From the NCBI RefSeq assembly GCF_048544455.1, contig NC_133534.1:30394217-30458216 (forward strand): a DNA stretch of 64,000 nucleotides, given 5' to 3'. The position numbers and the translations under genes were made by a program. A model generated the notes under the pieces. The model saw nothing but the letters and a program-made list of their open reading frames with translations, was not told the origin of the DNA and ran no database searches. This document shows positions 21,093 through 34,700 of this stretch, one piece after another. Each line of letters begins with the position of its first letter. Within the stretch, counting starts at the first letter, position 1. This DNA is from Silene latifolia. Taxonomy: Eukaryota > Streptophyta > Magnoliopsida > Caryophyllales > Caryophyllaceae.

Positions 21093-24000
21093 TTAGGCTT
21101 GTAATTTGCATGTTGATTTTAAGCATTTTAATGAATTATGGGATAATTTATAAAAACTCAAAAATGATGTTGGAAGAGGTTTTAGCACGAAATTTTTGGG
21201 ACATGCATACCTACTGATCTAAAAAGTTGTGTGGAATTTTTTGGTGATTTGTGAAGTTATTTTGCTATATTTAATGATTTTTGGTAGAAAACCGAGTCAA
21301 AATGTCTCATTTTAGTGAAAAATTGACTAAAAACAGTTAAAAGTTGATTCGGTGCATGACTTTTTTATGATAGTTCATGCATGTTTTATACTATTTCTAT
21401 GCAAAAATTTGAAGGTTGGTTCAAATTTTTTACATGATTATTGATTTTATGAGATAAAAGTCGATAAAAGTCAAATTAATTAATCATAATTTCGAAACTT
21501 TTGATTCTGCAGATGATAAATTTATGTACATTTAAGAATATTATTTAAATGTTAAAAGTGATTTTGTATGTGTGTTTTCACTTTGTTTTGATGTTTATTG
21601 GTTTTAGTGGTTAAAAACCGATAAATATCGATCTTTTTCTTCATAAAATTTATGCGGAATTTTTGGGAATTTTTCCTGACATTTTGGTGTTCTTGGGAGT
21701 GTTTCAGAATACTAAAAAATTTTGTTTCAATTTTTTGGGTAATTGTTCGATTATTTTGGATTTTTTCTTAAATATTATGATTTTATCGATTAAATTAGCA
21801 AAATATCACCAAATCAAACTAATTATTTATCATAAAATTAGTAAGGACTAATTTTGAGGTTCAAAACAGTTTGGAGAATTAGTTTGGACTTAAATGAGAT
21901 TTAAGAGTTGATTATTGATTTTTACATGTTAAAAATCGATTAAATCCACAAAAACCGAGATGGATACCAACGAATGATAGATATGGCAATTTTGACATCA
22001 TTTTACAGCATTTTAAGCATATTTTTTTAAGTTGAATGAATGATTGTTATTTATTTAAAGTATTTATCTTATTGAACCTAGCATGGCCTAGTTAATTTTA
22101 ATCGTTATTACCCGAAATGAATGGGAATATCGATTTGTTTGTAATTAAATACGATCTCGTATCGTTGGTTTGTAATTAATTAATAGTTTTATTTATTTTA
22201 TTAATTAATGTATAATAGGAATAGCTACGTAATTTATTTGTAATAGTTATTTTTACTGGCGTTTCCAAAAGACGGATTACATCGAGACGAAGTTTTTTTC
22301 TGGAAGTTGTTCCAAATCTCACAAGGAAGAGCCACTTATGGAATGAAGAGGCAAGGGACCAAGGAGTTGGTTTCCGAAATGTAATAGACTAGTTTTTATT
22401 AACTAGGAGGCCATACTAGGATTTATTCATATGCTTACATGTTTGCTTGTTTTATTTTCGCGCATGCCAAAATCGCCATTCACATGCATTTTATTTTCGC
22501 GGTTGTCAATTCAAGTCATTTACATTCACCGAATTAATTCACTTATATGGAATTTAGGACTAAATTGACAAGATCTCTCACATAACTAAAATTGAGATTA
22601 GCCTTACCAATTAGTAACACCTATGAATCTCTTGTTCATTAGAGCCACGCTCGCCCAAGCGGGGTGTTCTCTTTTTACCTTGGGTAATTAGGGTGGTAAG
22701 CGGTTAAAATTGGCGTGTGAGATCATTATATAAATGTTAAAACTTGTTGAACATGTTTTTCACAAGTATTTTTAAAACATTGAATGTTATTTTTCCTATT
22801 TTTCGTTCTTTTTCATTAATGCATTTTACTATGACATCGCGCAATTCATCCTCCTTTCATCCTCTATTTATTATTATACTCGTTTCGTTCTTTCATAGGA
22901 AGCGGTTTTTTTGAAGGAATTCAGTAGCAATGATTGGTAACATGATTTACTAATTCACCTACATAAGCTTACAACAATTATTGCGATTATTATACAACTT
23001 AACATCCATACATAATTAAAAAGGGGTTTTCATGTTGCAAACTCATATTACGAGTTTAAAATGGGAGTCACATTTTATCAAGAGAGTCTTGATTTCGGAA
23101 GTGACATCTCTGTCATGAAGATGACATATTAGTTTTTAATTACTCAAGAGTAATTCAAAAGTTTGCAAAAAGAGTTTTCAAAAACACAAATAATACTCCA
23201 ATATAATACCGTCAAATGGCTCAATTCGAGAAAAGCCAAATCGATTGTTTATGCGCTAAAGAGTTTAGGCATATGATAACAATTGAACGGTTAGGTAGTC
23301 CAATTTCGCGAGAAGTTGAGATTTTGCCACATGTTTCACTCACTTTATAGTAATTCACTCTTACTAAGTGTATAAAATATCACGAATGACATGAAGAGAG
23401 GTCTTCATGAGATTCATTTTTGCTTGATTGAAGCAAAGAGGAATGTGAAAGTGAGTGGGAGTTAAGAAGAATCAACCCTAGATGTATGCGATAGAGCAAA
23501 AGTTGAAAGAGACATCTACTCAATGGATAGGCTAGTTCCACTATCTTGGTATGAGATATCAAGTATGTGTCATTTCTTTGTAAAGAAGTTTACATGAATT
23601 GATCAAACGTAAGACGTCTAGCATAGGACATTTTTGTATCGAAATGGTGCTAGAGTAGCAATGATTTCTTTAGGGACAAATGTACCTAAATTTGGCTCTA
23701 AAAGAATGTAGTCATCTATGTTTATACATAGAAGGCATCACTCATGTGATTTAAAACAAAATGTTGTACCTACTCCTATGATGACTTGGTGGTTGGTTTA
23801 GACCACTCAAGTTAGAGGAATTTTACATTCTTCACGAAAACTAAATATTATACTATCTTGTAGATTTTAATGTCTGTAATTCGGTGAACCCAAATTGATC
23901 AAACCTCAAGTAAATTCGTTTACACGAATAAACGATAAGCACATCGAACAACCATTTGATTGTGAGTCTTATGGTATGTGTGCATGTATTATGTTTTCTT

Positions 24001-24480
24001 TTGTAAAAAAGAAACACAAATAGTGAGGTGATTGACCATATACATACGGATGTGTAAGGCCGATAGTTGGTAATATACATACTTGGTTACTTTTACCGTA
24101 ATGTTAAGTAGATATGAAAACCTCATATCTATTTAATAAGACATAAAAGTGATTTTTGAAACGTGAAATATTTTCAAAATGAAGTAGTAAACAAAAAGCA
24201 CGTCAAGATCAAGATGTTGATCGGAAGTTTCAAAGTAATGACTTTAAAGATCAAATGGGTAATATCAAGTAATGATCTTGATAATCACTAAGAAGGTTGT
24301 GAACCAGTTCACATAATACCTTCTCCTTGGGACACCATAGAGTATGGTGTAGTCAAGTATATAAACCGAACTTTATGAGATATAGTTTGAGGTATTTCGC
24401 AATTTTGTAAGCTATTTTCTCACTAAAAGTTTAAAACCCGACTATAATAGCCTAAATGAATCCATATGAGATATGAATAG
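21093..24480 (+). other. Decayed interior of Copia D, no readable gene
   Basis: AT-rich sequence where gag, protease and integrase should lie. I find no open frame longer than about 60 codons and no motif I would defend. Bases 22630-22700 and 23000-24300 have a more even composition that may be remnants of coding sequence. Confidence 0.6.
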
Positions 24481-25712
24481 GGAGAGTCCCCAACTTGTCT
24501 TTTTATACATTTGGGACCATAAATATTTATGTTCAGAACCAATTTGTGTATCTATGAGGGTTATCCAAAATTAAACCACATGGTTTTTACTCCTCCAAAA
24601 CGAGAACAAAGAGTTTGTGGCTCATAATACTGTCTTTCCAGAAAGATTTTCATTTTCTGGAAGACAGAGTGGGAGAAATTTTGAACTTGTGGAAGTCCAA
24701 GACCCACAAACTGAGTACAATGCAAGAAGACGTTATTTATTGAGGCTCAGTGGTGAGTACAATGCAAGAAGACGTTCTTTATTGTGGCTCAGTGGTTATA
24801 AGAAGATAATTTTGAGATAATATTGCGTTATTTTTCAAAAGTGACGAATCATAAACCCTCATCAAAGGCTTTTCTATAGTATGAACTCTATGTTTTAGCG
24901 TGTCACCATGCAATTCGAATTGATCTCCATGCACATGATGCTAAAAGGAAGGAAACACGAGATGTTTTCAAGACTTGATTTAAGGTGAATACTTTGGTTG
25001 GTTACCTTGATCTTGTCGTAAAGGTTACATAAGATGTTTAAAATTTGGGCTTGTTATAGAGAGTTTGTGACAACCCAAATGCCTTTATCAATTCGTATGG
25101 TCTTAGCAATATAGCTTCTCACGAGGATGAGATTCGGCAAATGAATAATGAAACTTTATCCTTGGGAGAAGTTTTGTTGATGTTGTCAATGCTAAGAAGC
25201 CTAGCATGCTTGAAAGATCCCTTTTGTGATCTATATACGTCAAAGAGTTGGAACTTTGGGTTCAATCATGTAGTCTATCAAAACAGTATTACTCGAGTGT
25301 CGAGATAACATGATGATACATGGAGTTTAGTGGGAGCTAAAAGTGAGTTTCTTAGTCTAAAATATGTGCTTGACATATTAGTGACTATAAATGTAGCTAA
25401 GGTGATATTTCTTAGTCTAAATATGTGTTTGACATATTAGTGACTAGAAATATTCTCGTGTGAATACTTGGGAGTAGCATGGCGCATATTAAATATCCGG
25501 ATCTAATGAGATAAATCTCTATGGATATTAGCATTATAGTCAAGATACTTATGTGATAAGATTCTTGACTCGTTAAAGTTGTTGAACAATTAATATGATC
25601 TCTTGTGCTTCCGCTGCAGGATCTATTAAATATGCTAAAAGCTTCTCTCGTCGGGACTTATCATGTTGAGAATATGAGAAGTCATTACCAATCATTTTCT
25701 AGTGAGTGTCAC
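24481..25712 (+). pseudogene. Copia D pol remnant: integrase end and reverse transcriptase
   Basis: Around 24547-24620 the translation reads G-Y-P-K followed by 'VFTPPKREQRV', and from 24617 a frame gives 'HNTVFPERFSFSGRQSGRNF' and 'ELVEVQDPQTE'. This matches the Copia integrase C-terminus and the linker to reverse transcriptase. At 25090-25330 broken frames still show an 'IRMVLAI' block and 'SIYVKELELW', corresponding to the Copia RT stretches normally read as RIVLAIA and SIYGLKQASR. Many stops and shifts are present. A 50-bp near-duplicate lies at 24712-24790. The region is cut by chromovirus E at 25712. Confidence 0.65.
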
Positions 25713-26872
25713 TGTAACACCCCCATACTCCAAGTGCCTTACATGGACCACCCAGGTATAAGGATGTTACCATCTCGGTTACCCAAGTCAATGATAATCA
25801 AATAAACAATAATGAAACAACGTTTAAATAGAAATACTTTAGTGAAAGGTTACAATCCAAAAACCAAACCAAAATACGTATACATGTTCTCAAACCAACT
25901 GTCTACTGATCTAACTGAAATGTTTATGAAAACTACTAAGCTACAACGGATATCATCAGACGGTGGCACATACCAGCTATCCCAGTACTCAACTCTTACC
26001 TGCTCAATATCTGCTCACCATCCCCGAATGGATCACCGCAGGTTTTAAAACAATAAACCGGGGTCAGTACTATTCACACAATTTATATAACCAACAATAC
26101 AGTAATCAAGATAGCTTAAGCAGTCACACGCAATCACCCACTCCAATCAATCTCCGTCACCGACTGTCCACTGGACCAGCCCTGCCAGTAGGGGACCGCA
26201 GCCGTACCCACCAAATCCCCGCTCATCATACCGAGCGATAACCCTGTCCCATTAATGTGCACATCCCCTTCCGTGGCGGGTTCCACGAAGGGCGAAACTA
26301 GGGCGTGAAGCCACTCCCGCAAGTGAGTCCACTCAGCCGAGAACGCATCTCGAGAACCAGAGACAAACAATCAGCAATCACAATACAACATCAACAACCG
26401 TCTGAATCAATCAACAATCACTAACTACAGCACAATCACCACACATTATGTAATTAATACTGAGTAGGGAAACCCTACCTGGAAAGCACAACAATCAGAC
26501 GATCTCACAACTGATATCAAAATGCTTCCTCTACGAATCCTCCTCCTAATATACAAACATATAATCACTACCAAGCATAAAGTACCACAAAACCCCCAAT
26601 TCCCAACATTAGGGTTTAACCAACTTTAAAGAAATACTATAAAAACGGTATATAGGTCTTACCCTCGACGCAAAGATCACAACGGTATAAAGAAAGATGA
26701 AATCCGACCTTCCAAGCTCGATCGAGTGCCCCCTTACTCGATCGAGTATCCACGTTACTCGATCGAGTACCCAACAGGTCAGAAATTATTTTAATCTGCA
26801 ACTCGCCCTTACTCGGCAGAGTAAGGCCTACTCGATAGAGTACCCAGAGACTCATAAATACGTAGTATTACA
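25713..26872 (-). repeat. 3' LTR of chromovirus E
   Basis: 1160 bp. It matches 35858-37209 except for small changes and the lack of about 190 bp that the other LTR has at 36873-37060. The breakpoint falls within a CTCGAT palindrome. It carries the phased CTCGATCGAG cluster at 26717-26840. Confidence 0.92.
26717..26840 (-). promoter_or_regulatory. Phased palindrome cluster in E 3' LTR
   Basis: CTCGATCGAG at 26717, 26737 and 26758 (20 and 21 bp apart), then a 54-bp gap and variants CTCGGCAGAG (26812) and CTCGATAGAG (26831), 19 bp apart. The motif is a palindrome, so strand is nominal. Confidence 0.7.
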
Positions 26873-26887
26873 GCCTTCCCTCCTTAA
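26873..26887 (-). promoter_or_regulatory. Polypurine tract of E
   Basis: Read on the minus strand, AAGGAGGGAAGGC lies directly before the 3' LTR start. Confidence 0.75.
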
Positions 26888-27105
26888 AAAGAACTTCGTC
26901 CCCGAAGTTCAAACCAGAACAAAACAAAGACACACACTACGCACTCCCGACTCAACAACCAAAACAAAACTCAACATAAAACATGTTACTAACCCAAACT
27001 CAACCCGACTCAATGACAACAACCATACCGACACAACATAAAAAGGGTGTAAAAACTCTTAAAAACTCTTTGCGATCATCTCCTACCCCCCTAAAAGAAA
27101 CAAGG

Positions 27106-28332
27106 TTATGTCCCCATAACCATACATACCTGATAAAAAAGGAAAGGGTAGCGCTCTCTCATGGCATCCTCTGCCTCCCATGTAGCTTCCTCAGTCTCGT
27201 TGTTAGACCAAACGACCTTAAGCAAAATTGTCTCACCACTCCTAGTTTTCCTAACCTTCCGGTCAAGAATCTGCTTAGGTACCTCAAGATATGATAAGGA
27301 CTCATCTAGCTCTAAGCTCTTTGCCTCTAACACATGTGACGGGTCACTCACATACTTCCGCAACTGCGATACATGAAACACATTATGCACTCTCTCTAAC
27401 GCAGCTGGTAAAGCCAGACGATATGCAACCTCCCCAACTCGCTCCAAGATCTCATAAGGCCCGATGAACTTCTGACTCAGCTTGCCTTTCTTCCCAAACC
27501 TAATAACCCCACGCATAGGAGACACTTTCAGAAGAACCTTATCCCCAACCTGAAACTCTATATCCCGGCGATGTAGATCTGCATAACTCTTTTGCCTATC
27601 CTGAGCTGCTCTCATCCGTTCCCTGATAATCTTAATATGTTAAACCATCTCATGTACCATCTCCAGTCCTAGAACCACTGCCTCAGCACTATCGTCCTAA
27701 CAAATCGGACTCCTGCATCTCCTCCCATATAAAGCCTCAAACGGTGCCATGCCAATACTAGTGTGGTAGCTGTTATTGTAAGAAAACTCTATCAAATCCA
27801 ACCTCTGTTCCCAGCTACCACCAAAGTCCATCACACAAGCTCGTAACATATCCTCAAGAGTTTTAATTGTTCTCTTAGTCTGACCATCTGTCGCAGGATG
27901 AAAAGCTGTACTCATCTTCAAAGTTGTTCCCAAAGTTTTCTGCAACTCTTTCCAAAACCTTGAGATAAATCTCGCATCTCTGTCAGACACTATGTCCTTA
28001 GGGACTCCATGTAACTTGAGCACATTCTTTCGATAAGCCATAGCCAATTGTGCTTTAGTCCATGTATCTTTCATTGGTACAAAGTGAGCTGACTTGGTCA
28101 GTCGACCCACTATTACCCATATCCTGTTGTTACCCTGTTGACTCTTTGGCAAACCCATGATGAAATACATAGAAATGGATTCCCACTTCCACTCAGGTAC
28201 CTCTAAAGACTGAATCTTACCTTATGGTTGTCGCTGTTCCCCTTTAACTCTCTGGCATATCAAACAACGGGCCACAAACTCAGCTGTTTTTTTCTTCATC
28301 CCAGGCCACCAAAACGTATTCTTCAAATCCTT
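27106..28332 (-). pseudogene. Integrase and chromodomain of chromovirus E
   Basis: The integrase would insert element DNA, and the chromodomain would direct it to modified chromatin. Visible on the minus strand: a zinc-binding part with C-L-I-C, the core with '[10 protein letters not shown]', then 'HPATDGQT', a linker with 'VGDKVLLKVSPMRGV', a GPY motif in 'KFIGPYEILERVG', and the chromodomain 'DRKVRKTRSGETILLKVVW' to 'ATWEAED'. Stops: TAG at the start of the zinc finger, TAA near 28221, TAG after 'RSPIC' and TAA near 27640. The first catalytic position reads S-M-Y where chromovirus integrases have S-M-D, and the third reads T-K-R where T-E-R is usual. Two of three DDE residues are therefore gone. 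Confidence 0.88.
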
Positions 28333-31011
28333 CTATAGCTTGTCACCACCTGGATGTACTGAATACGGTGTACAATGTGCCTCTGTCATGATTGTCTTTT
28401 TCAGCTTCTCATCATTAGGGACACACCACCTACCGTCGAACCTCAAACTACCATCTGTATGAATAGAGAATCGAGACACTGTCCCTTTCTCTACTCCAGC
28501 TTTCCACTCAACCATCTTAGGATCCATAGCCTGTTTACCACGAATATCATCATAAAGATCAGGTTGCACTGTCAAATCTCCCACAGCATCCCCTCTCTGC
28601 ATCATATGTATCCCAAACTTCCCCACCTCATCTCTCAACCTCATCAAAGATAGAGCTGTACACAAGGAATGTACACTCTTCCTACTCAAAGCATCTGCAA
28701 CAACATTGGCTTTCCCTTCATGGTAGATAATATCCATGTCATAATCGCCAATCAGCTCCATCCACCTCCTCTGTCTCATGTTCAACTCCTTTTGAGTGAA
28801 GATGTACTTGAGACTCTTGTGATCCGAAAATACCTTAAAGGTCGCCCCATAAAGGTAATGTCTCCATATCTTGAGAGCAAACACCACCGCACCCAACTCT
28901 AGATCATGTGTAGGGTAGTTCTCCTCATACAGCTTCAATTGCCTAGAAGCATAGGCAATCACCTTACCGTTCTGCATCAACACACATCCCAACCCATTAT
29001 TTGAGGCATCTGTATAAACCTCAAAGTTCTCGATCCCTTCAGGCAATGTTAAGATAGGAGTTGTGGTCAAACGCTCCTTTAATGTTTGGAACGCCTTTTC
29101 GTAACTCTCATCCCAACGAAACCTGTTCTCTTTCCTCATCAAAGCTGTCATAGGTCTAGCTATCTTGGAGAAATCTTTCACGAACCGTCTGTAGTATCCA
29201 GCTAAACCCAAGAAACTCCTAATCTCAGCAACATTCTTTGGTGCTTCCCACTTTGTCACTGCCTCAATCTTCGCCGGATCCACAGCTACTCCCTCCTTAG
29301 AGATCACATATCCCAGAAAAGCAACTTTCTCTAACCAGAACTCGCACTTGGACAGCTTAGCATATAACTCATGCTCCCTCAAAGTCTGCAACACAGTCCT
29401 CAGATGTTCCTCATGCTCCTCCTTAGTCTTAGAGTAGACTAAGATGTCATCGATAAACACCACCACAAACTTGTCCAAAAACTGTCTGAAGATTCTGTTC
29501 ATCAAGTCCATAAACACTGCCGGTGCATTAGATAACCCAAACGGCATCACCACGTACTCATAATGACCATACCTCGACGTGAAAGCTGTCTTTGGTATGT
29601 CCATCTCTCTATTCTTCACCTGATGGTATCCCGACCTCAAATCAATCTTAGAAAAGACTGATGCACCACTCAACTGATCAAACAGGTCATCTATCCTTGG
29701 CAAAGGATACTTGTTCTTCACCGTCACTCGGTTCAGCTCCCTGTAATCTATGCAAAACCTCAAACTCCCATCTTTCTTCTTCACGAAAAGAACTGGTGCT
29801 CCCCACGGCGATACACTAGGTCTAATGTATCCCTTCTTTATCAGATCATCTAACTGTTTCCTGAGCTTCTCCATCTCTTTAGGACCCATCCGATACGGTG
29901 CCTTAGAGATTGGCCCCGTTCCCGGTTTCAACTCAACGGTGAAATCTATCTCCCTCTTCGGTGGCAACCCCGAAATCTCCTCTGGAAAAATATCTGCAAA
30001 CTCTCCCACCACTGGTATCTGATCAACTATCGGACTCTCTATCCGGTCATCTCTCACATGGCACAAGATCAAAGGGCATCCCTTCCTTAGATAAGACTTC
30101 AAGGTGACAGCTGCAATCGACTTAACTTTGGGTTTGACTAGAAACCCACGATAAGACACACTAACACCCTTAGGCCCTCTCAAAGACACTTTCTTTTGAT
30201 GACAGTCTATCTTAGCTTTATACTTTCCCAACCAATCCATCCCATCTATCATCTCAAAACTGTCAAAAGGAAACTCTAGCAACTCTACAAGTAGATCAAC
30301 TTGCCCAACTATTATAGACACATCTCTAAACAACCTCTCACATGATACAGACTCACCCGAAGGTATAAAAACTTTCTCACTTACAGACTCATATACCCTC
30401 AAACCCAACCGTTTAACATGACTCGAAGATACAAACGACTGAGACGCCCCCGAATCAAACAAAACAAAGGTATGAACATTGTTAACAAGAAAAGTACCAG
30501 TGATAACATGTGCATCCTCCTCAGCTGCTTTCTTGTCCATCATGAACAGCTTTCCACTGGTCTTCTGTCCACCTCCCTGGACAGTACTGGCTGATGTGGT
30601 CGGCTTAGCACCCGACTCCTGATTGTTGTTTTTGTTCGTAGCTTGTTTCTGATAAGAATTACCGCCATTGCGGTTACCTCCACCCTGATAGCTCTGACTT
30701 CCCCGGTTAGACCATGACCCAGACGGTCTATTACTCGCATAACTTTGTGCAGATCCCTGAGGATAGCTCCCTCGAGCCGATCCCTGAAAAGCTCCCGGTG
30801 CACTCGTGCACTCATATCTCTTGTGGCCTACACCACCACAGCCATAGCAGGTCATCCCCCAACTACCACTACCACTCACAAGGCCACGCCCAAAGGAAGC
30901 CCCAAAGATCTTTGAATCTCGACCCAGAAGAAAACCCTCTAGCTTGGGTGTGGTTGCCTTTCTTATGACTAGATTGGCCACCACCCTCACTCTCAGCCTT
31001 TCTTTTCTCAC
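28333..31011 (-). CDS. Protease, reverse transcriptase and RNase H of chromovirus E
   Basis: An 892-codon open frame on the minus strand. The first 40 or so codons overlap gag in another frame and are probably not native. It has a zinc knuckle CX2CX4HX4C at residues 55-68, a Gly/Asn/Ser/Gln-rich spacer, protease D-S-G-A-S at residue 186, RT from about 360 with the catalytic F-I-D-D at 519-522, and RNase H with '[10 protein letters not shown]' near residue 668. The frame ends at a TAG in the integrase zinc finger. This part looks undamaged. In an intact element it would be one gag-pol polyprotein, so the separate start is an artefact of a frame shift near 30920. Confidence 0.9.
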   Translation of the reverse strand: MRKERLRVRVVANLVIRKATTPKLEGFLLGRDSKIFGASFGRGLVSGSGSWGMTCYGCGGVGHKRYECTSAPGAFQGSARGSYPQGSAQSYASNRPSGSWSNRGSQSYQGGGNRNGGNSYQKQATNKNNNQESGAKPTTSASTVQGGGQKTSGKLFMMDKKAAEEDAHVITGTFLVNNVHTFVLFDSGASQSFVSSSHVKRLGLRVYESVSEKVFIPSGESVSCERLFRDVSIIVGQVDLLVELLEFPFDSFEMIDGMDWLGKYKAKIDCHQKKVSLRGPKGVSVSYRGFLVKPKVKSIAAVTLKSYLRKGCPLILCHVRDDRIESPIVDQIPVVGEFADIFPEEISGLPPKREIDFTVELKPGTGPISKAPYRMGPKEMEKLRKQLDDLIKKGYIRPSVSPWGAPVLFVKKKDGSLRFCIDYRELNRVTVKNKYPLPRIDDLFDQLSGASVFSKIDLRSGYHQVKNREMDIPKTAFTSRYGHYEYVVMPFGLSNAPAVFMDLMNRIFRQFLDKFVVVFIDDILVYSKTKEEHEEHLRTVLQTLREHELYAKLSKCEFWLEKVAFLGYVISKEGVAVDPAKIEAVTKWEAPKNVAEIRSFLGLAGYYRRFVKDFSKIARPMTALMRKENRFRWDESYEKAFQTLKERLTTTPILTLPEGIENFEVYTDASNNGLGCVLMQNGKVIAYASRQLKLYEENYPTHDLELGAVVFALKIWRHYLYGATFKVFSDHKSLKYIFTQKELNMRQRRWMELIGDYDMDIIYHEGKANVVADALSRKSVHSLCTALSLMRLRDEVGKFGIHMMQRGDAVGDLTVQPDLYDDIRGKQAMDPKMVEWKAGVEKGTVSRFSIHTDGSLRFDGRWCVPNDEKLKKTIMTEAHCTPYSVHPGGDKL

Positions 31012-31705
31012 TCACTCTCTCCTGAGCCATCTCCACCAACCTCTCAGCTCTCCCAGCCCTCTCATAAGCTTCCTTAACATCGGTAAGGACTTCCACGGGT
31101 AACTTATCCATAATCTTGGGTGTCAACCCTCTCTCAAACCTCAGCGCCAGGTTCTCCTCACTCAAACTCATATCCTCAGCATACCTAGACTTCTCATTAA
31201 ACTGCTTGTAGTACTCAGTAACTGACATATCAGATGTCATCTTAAACCCATCAAACTCCTCCCTCAGCTTACTCCTCACATGCTCCGGTACAAACTCTTT
31301 CCTCATAGCCCTCCGAAACTCTTCCCACGGTATATCAGGTAAGCCCTGGTTCGCATACATCTCCCTAGCACTCACCTTCACCGTATCCCAGCACTTGCCA
31401 GCTGCTTCCCTCGGGTAGAACGCAGCTTGTTCTACTCTCATCTCATCAGGACAGTGAACCAGGTATAGTATGTTCTCCATCTCACAATGCCAGTTGCCAT
31501 AAAAGTTTGGTTCCCCAGTTCCCGTGTACTCTTTTGGGTTAAACCTCGCTATATAGAGACTGATCTTAGAGTGATCAACCTCCTTATCCTTATTCACTTT
31601 CTTTAAGGCCTCAGTAAGAGCATCTTGGTGCTCCAACATCTTAACGATATCATCCTATTTCATGGTCTCAGCTCTCGCATAATACGCGTTTCTCTTGGGC
31701 GGCAT
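30869..31705 (-). pseudogene. gag of chromovirus E
   Basis: It encodes the Gag capsid region. The likely native start is the ATG at 31705 (M-P-P-K-R-N, a usual chromovirus gag beginning). A TAG at codon 17 (31657) interrupts it, and the frame is then open from 31639 to 30869. The retrotransposon gag domain includes 'FYGNWHCEMENIL', 'REAAGKCWDTVK', 'WEEFRRAMRKEF' and 'YYKQFNEKSRYA'. A frame shift near 30920 separates it from the zinc knuckle and pol. Confidence 0.88.
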
Positions 31706-31796
31706 CTTGAAACTATATAAGAAAGGGTAGATATAAACATACGCACTAAAACCTCAAAACACGAAAGCGGGCTGCCCAGAACACACTCGATCGAGT
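31706..31796 (-). other. E leader next to gag, cut by solo LTR F
   Basis: Short untranslated leader of E. It ends in a CTCGATCGAG palindrome (31786-31795) inside which solo LTR F inserted. The leader continues at 35217. Confidence 0.7.
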
Positions 31797-34700
31797 TGTA
31801 ACACCCCGTATTTTATTAAGTTGGATAAAATTCTTTTAATTGCTATTTTGAATTTAATTACATCATGTAACGATTTATATATATATGCTTAGCTAATTAA
31901 TTAATTTCATCATAATTCGATACGTTAATTTTAATAATCATTAATAAGTTTATTTAAAGTTAGTTCGAGTTTATTGAAGTTAGTTCGAGTTTATTTATTT
32001 AATAATTTCCGTTTCTTTACGAGTCCTTATGAAAGTTGTTTTAAGTGAACCCGAGATGGATTTTGGGAACAAAACCGTCCAATTAGCTATTTTGAGCTTA
32101 TTTCACTAAATTAGCAATTTTTAATAATATCCGTTAGTTTCGTAAAAATCGCTAATAATTCTGTTTCAAGCCGATTTCTTATTATTTCCGTTAACTATCT
32201 GAGTTTATTTTATTTTTCATTCTTTAAACTTATTTATTATTGATTCCGTTTCATTTATGAGACTCTTTCTTCAACCGGTTAAATTTAACTCGAAACGGTT
32301 TTAATAACTATCGAAGTTTCTTAACGACGAAGAAACGTACGTATAATAAATAGCAGGCTGGCAGGCTGCTGCCTCATTTTTTATTTTGCCACGTCTCTTT
32401 CTTCTTTTCCTCTTCTTCGCCCTTCTTTTTCCTTCTGTCTGTTACTTCTTCAATTTTTGTCTATAATCCGTCCTGGTGCTCCGTTTGTCATCCGTTTTCA
32501 ACAGTTTTCATTCCACAGTGGTCCTCTTATCGTTTCCGTCAATCCGTTGTAAGTAAAATTCATTTTCTTCATGTATTTTTACAAACCCATTTATATTTTC
32601 AGCTTTATTTATTATAAGACGGTTGTATGTACTAAAATAGACGGTCTGGTAGAAGATTAAAAAGGTAACGATAACGGATTACTCGATATTACTTGTAAAA
32701 TATGTTTATTTCGAATGCTGGTTAGTCTGTTTTATAATTGAGACGGTGTATAATTATATATAGGGATCCTTATGGATGTTAATTAGTCAGTTGTACAGTT
32801 GAGACGGTGTATACTGATATGTGGAGATGATTGAGACGGTGTATACTGACCTGTAGGGATCATTTGGGATGCTAGCTAGTAAGTGGTATATTTCAGACGG
32901 TGTATACTGACATGTAGGGATTGTTTTGGGATGCTATTTGGGATAAAGATGATTGTGTTAGAATAATAAAAGGAATTACGGATGGTTGCCATGTTAAGTG
33001 TAACTAATTTATAAATGGAAAAGGAGGTAGGATATGTGAGACGAAAGAGATCATGATGGATATATAAAGCTTTATACGTTGAATTGCAGAGAGATATTCA
33101 TAGCCCTTGTACCGTCAGTTGATTTATGGCTTTGAGGTTCAGATTTGGACTATGGATTTGGGGTATTGTATATTAATTTGTGTTCCTGGCCGTGGCCTAG
33201 GCAGTGGCCTAGCTAAGTCACGAGTTTGAGGCCATGTGTAGTTGGTTGTTAGGCCGAGTTTGAGGTTGCCATAATAACTTTTGGGCCGTGTCTATAAATT
33301 GTTTTGACGCTAGTTTGGTTTAATTAAAATATAATTAATTTCCGTCTCATATTTTATATAACGATAATTCGTTAATATCGCCTTTCATATAATTATTTTA
33401 GGTGTCTCATATGTGGTTGAAGATGAAGAATAATTTTGGGTTTTAGAAGCTTTCTCAAGTTTATTGCTTGTCTCTTTGCTAGCTTAAGGTAACTATTCCG
33501 AGTTACTCGACGAATTAATGTCACATTAGTATTTGATGTTGTGTTTGTTGTTTGATAAGTGTTTAGGTGATTGATAATGTTTTACTTTCGTTTTTCACAT
33601 GATAGAAATTGGAAATAGCATGAGAATAATATTGCGATAAAATTTGTGATTTGGGCCAAAGTAGGCCAAGACTCGAGTGGGCCGATTGACCGAACGAGTT
33701 TGGTCAAACTAGGTTTAAACCGGTCAGCCTCGATTTGACCGATGACCCGTCGCGGGACTCGGGTCGAGGGTTTGTCTTTGAGGTGAGATTGGATGTTTTA
33801 CGTTGATGTCTTAATATTTGTGACTATCATTTCACATGTTGGTTGTTGGATGAATTGGTTGCCTTATACTTCAGTCTTCTTGTCTTGTTGCCATTTTAGC
33901 TTGTTCTCATGAATTATGAGATTAACGGTTAGCTGGAATTTGGATTATTATTGATATTGGAGATTTTGTTGGATTGTCAGCTGAATATACTTCTTGCAGG
34001 TTGGTTTCTCATTCTTACAAATTGGGTAATTGAATATATAAAGGTTATGAGTACCATTAATATTGAGGATTGTGTTGTTGGCCAGCTGCTTATACGTATG
34101 GTATTGTTGTGTTTGTCATAGATAGGTCTTTATAGTCTTTGACGAGTGTATGTTCACGGCTCAATAGCCTTTGTGTTTCTGACTTGGTGGGTTTATATCC
34201 AAGTTGGGGCATGACCTCGTTACTTATTTTGAGAGTAAGTGGTCAGCTTAAGTACTAGCCAACCCTTTGGTGGACTCCTAAGGGTACTCACATGGTTTTA
34301 TAAAATTGTGGGTCTTGGGTGCGGTGGTGTGTATCCGCATGTCTAGGTCTGCTTGTGATTTAGGACTAGGGTTGTGATGTGTCTTGGCCATGTTTTTATA
34401 GAACCTCTGAGCCAGGATACCGGTTCGATTACCTTCCCTACCTCGTGGTATAGACTCGAGTTACAAAGTGACTATTGACCGTGCTAAGAACTTATGCCTG
34501 TCTTTGATATATTGTCCTTTCTTGTTTTATGATTCTATGAATCATAGAAGGTGAGATGCAAGCCGGCTATGGTTGATAGAGTTTGGATTCCTGGATGTTA
34601 TGTGATTCACATGATAGTGTAGTATGAGTCGGTCTAGTATTCACATGCTAGGACTATGTGTTGTTATATTGTTGTTCACATGATAAGCACGATTGTCTAG

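Noticed and set aside
24712..24790. Short direct repeat 'gagtacaatgcaagaagacg' as a functional element
   Set aside because: Looks like a local duplication within the decayed Copia pol; no further copies.
26134..26370. Minus-strand ORF also found at 36279-36530
   Set aside because: It lies inside E's LTR pair. It is conserved only because the LTRs are copies.
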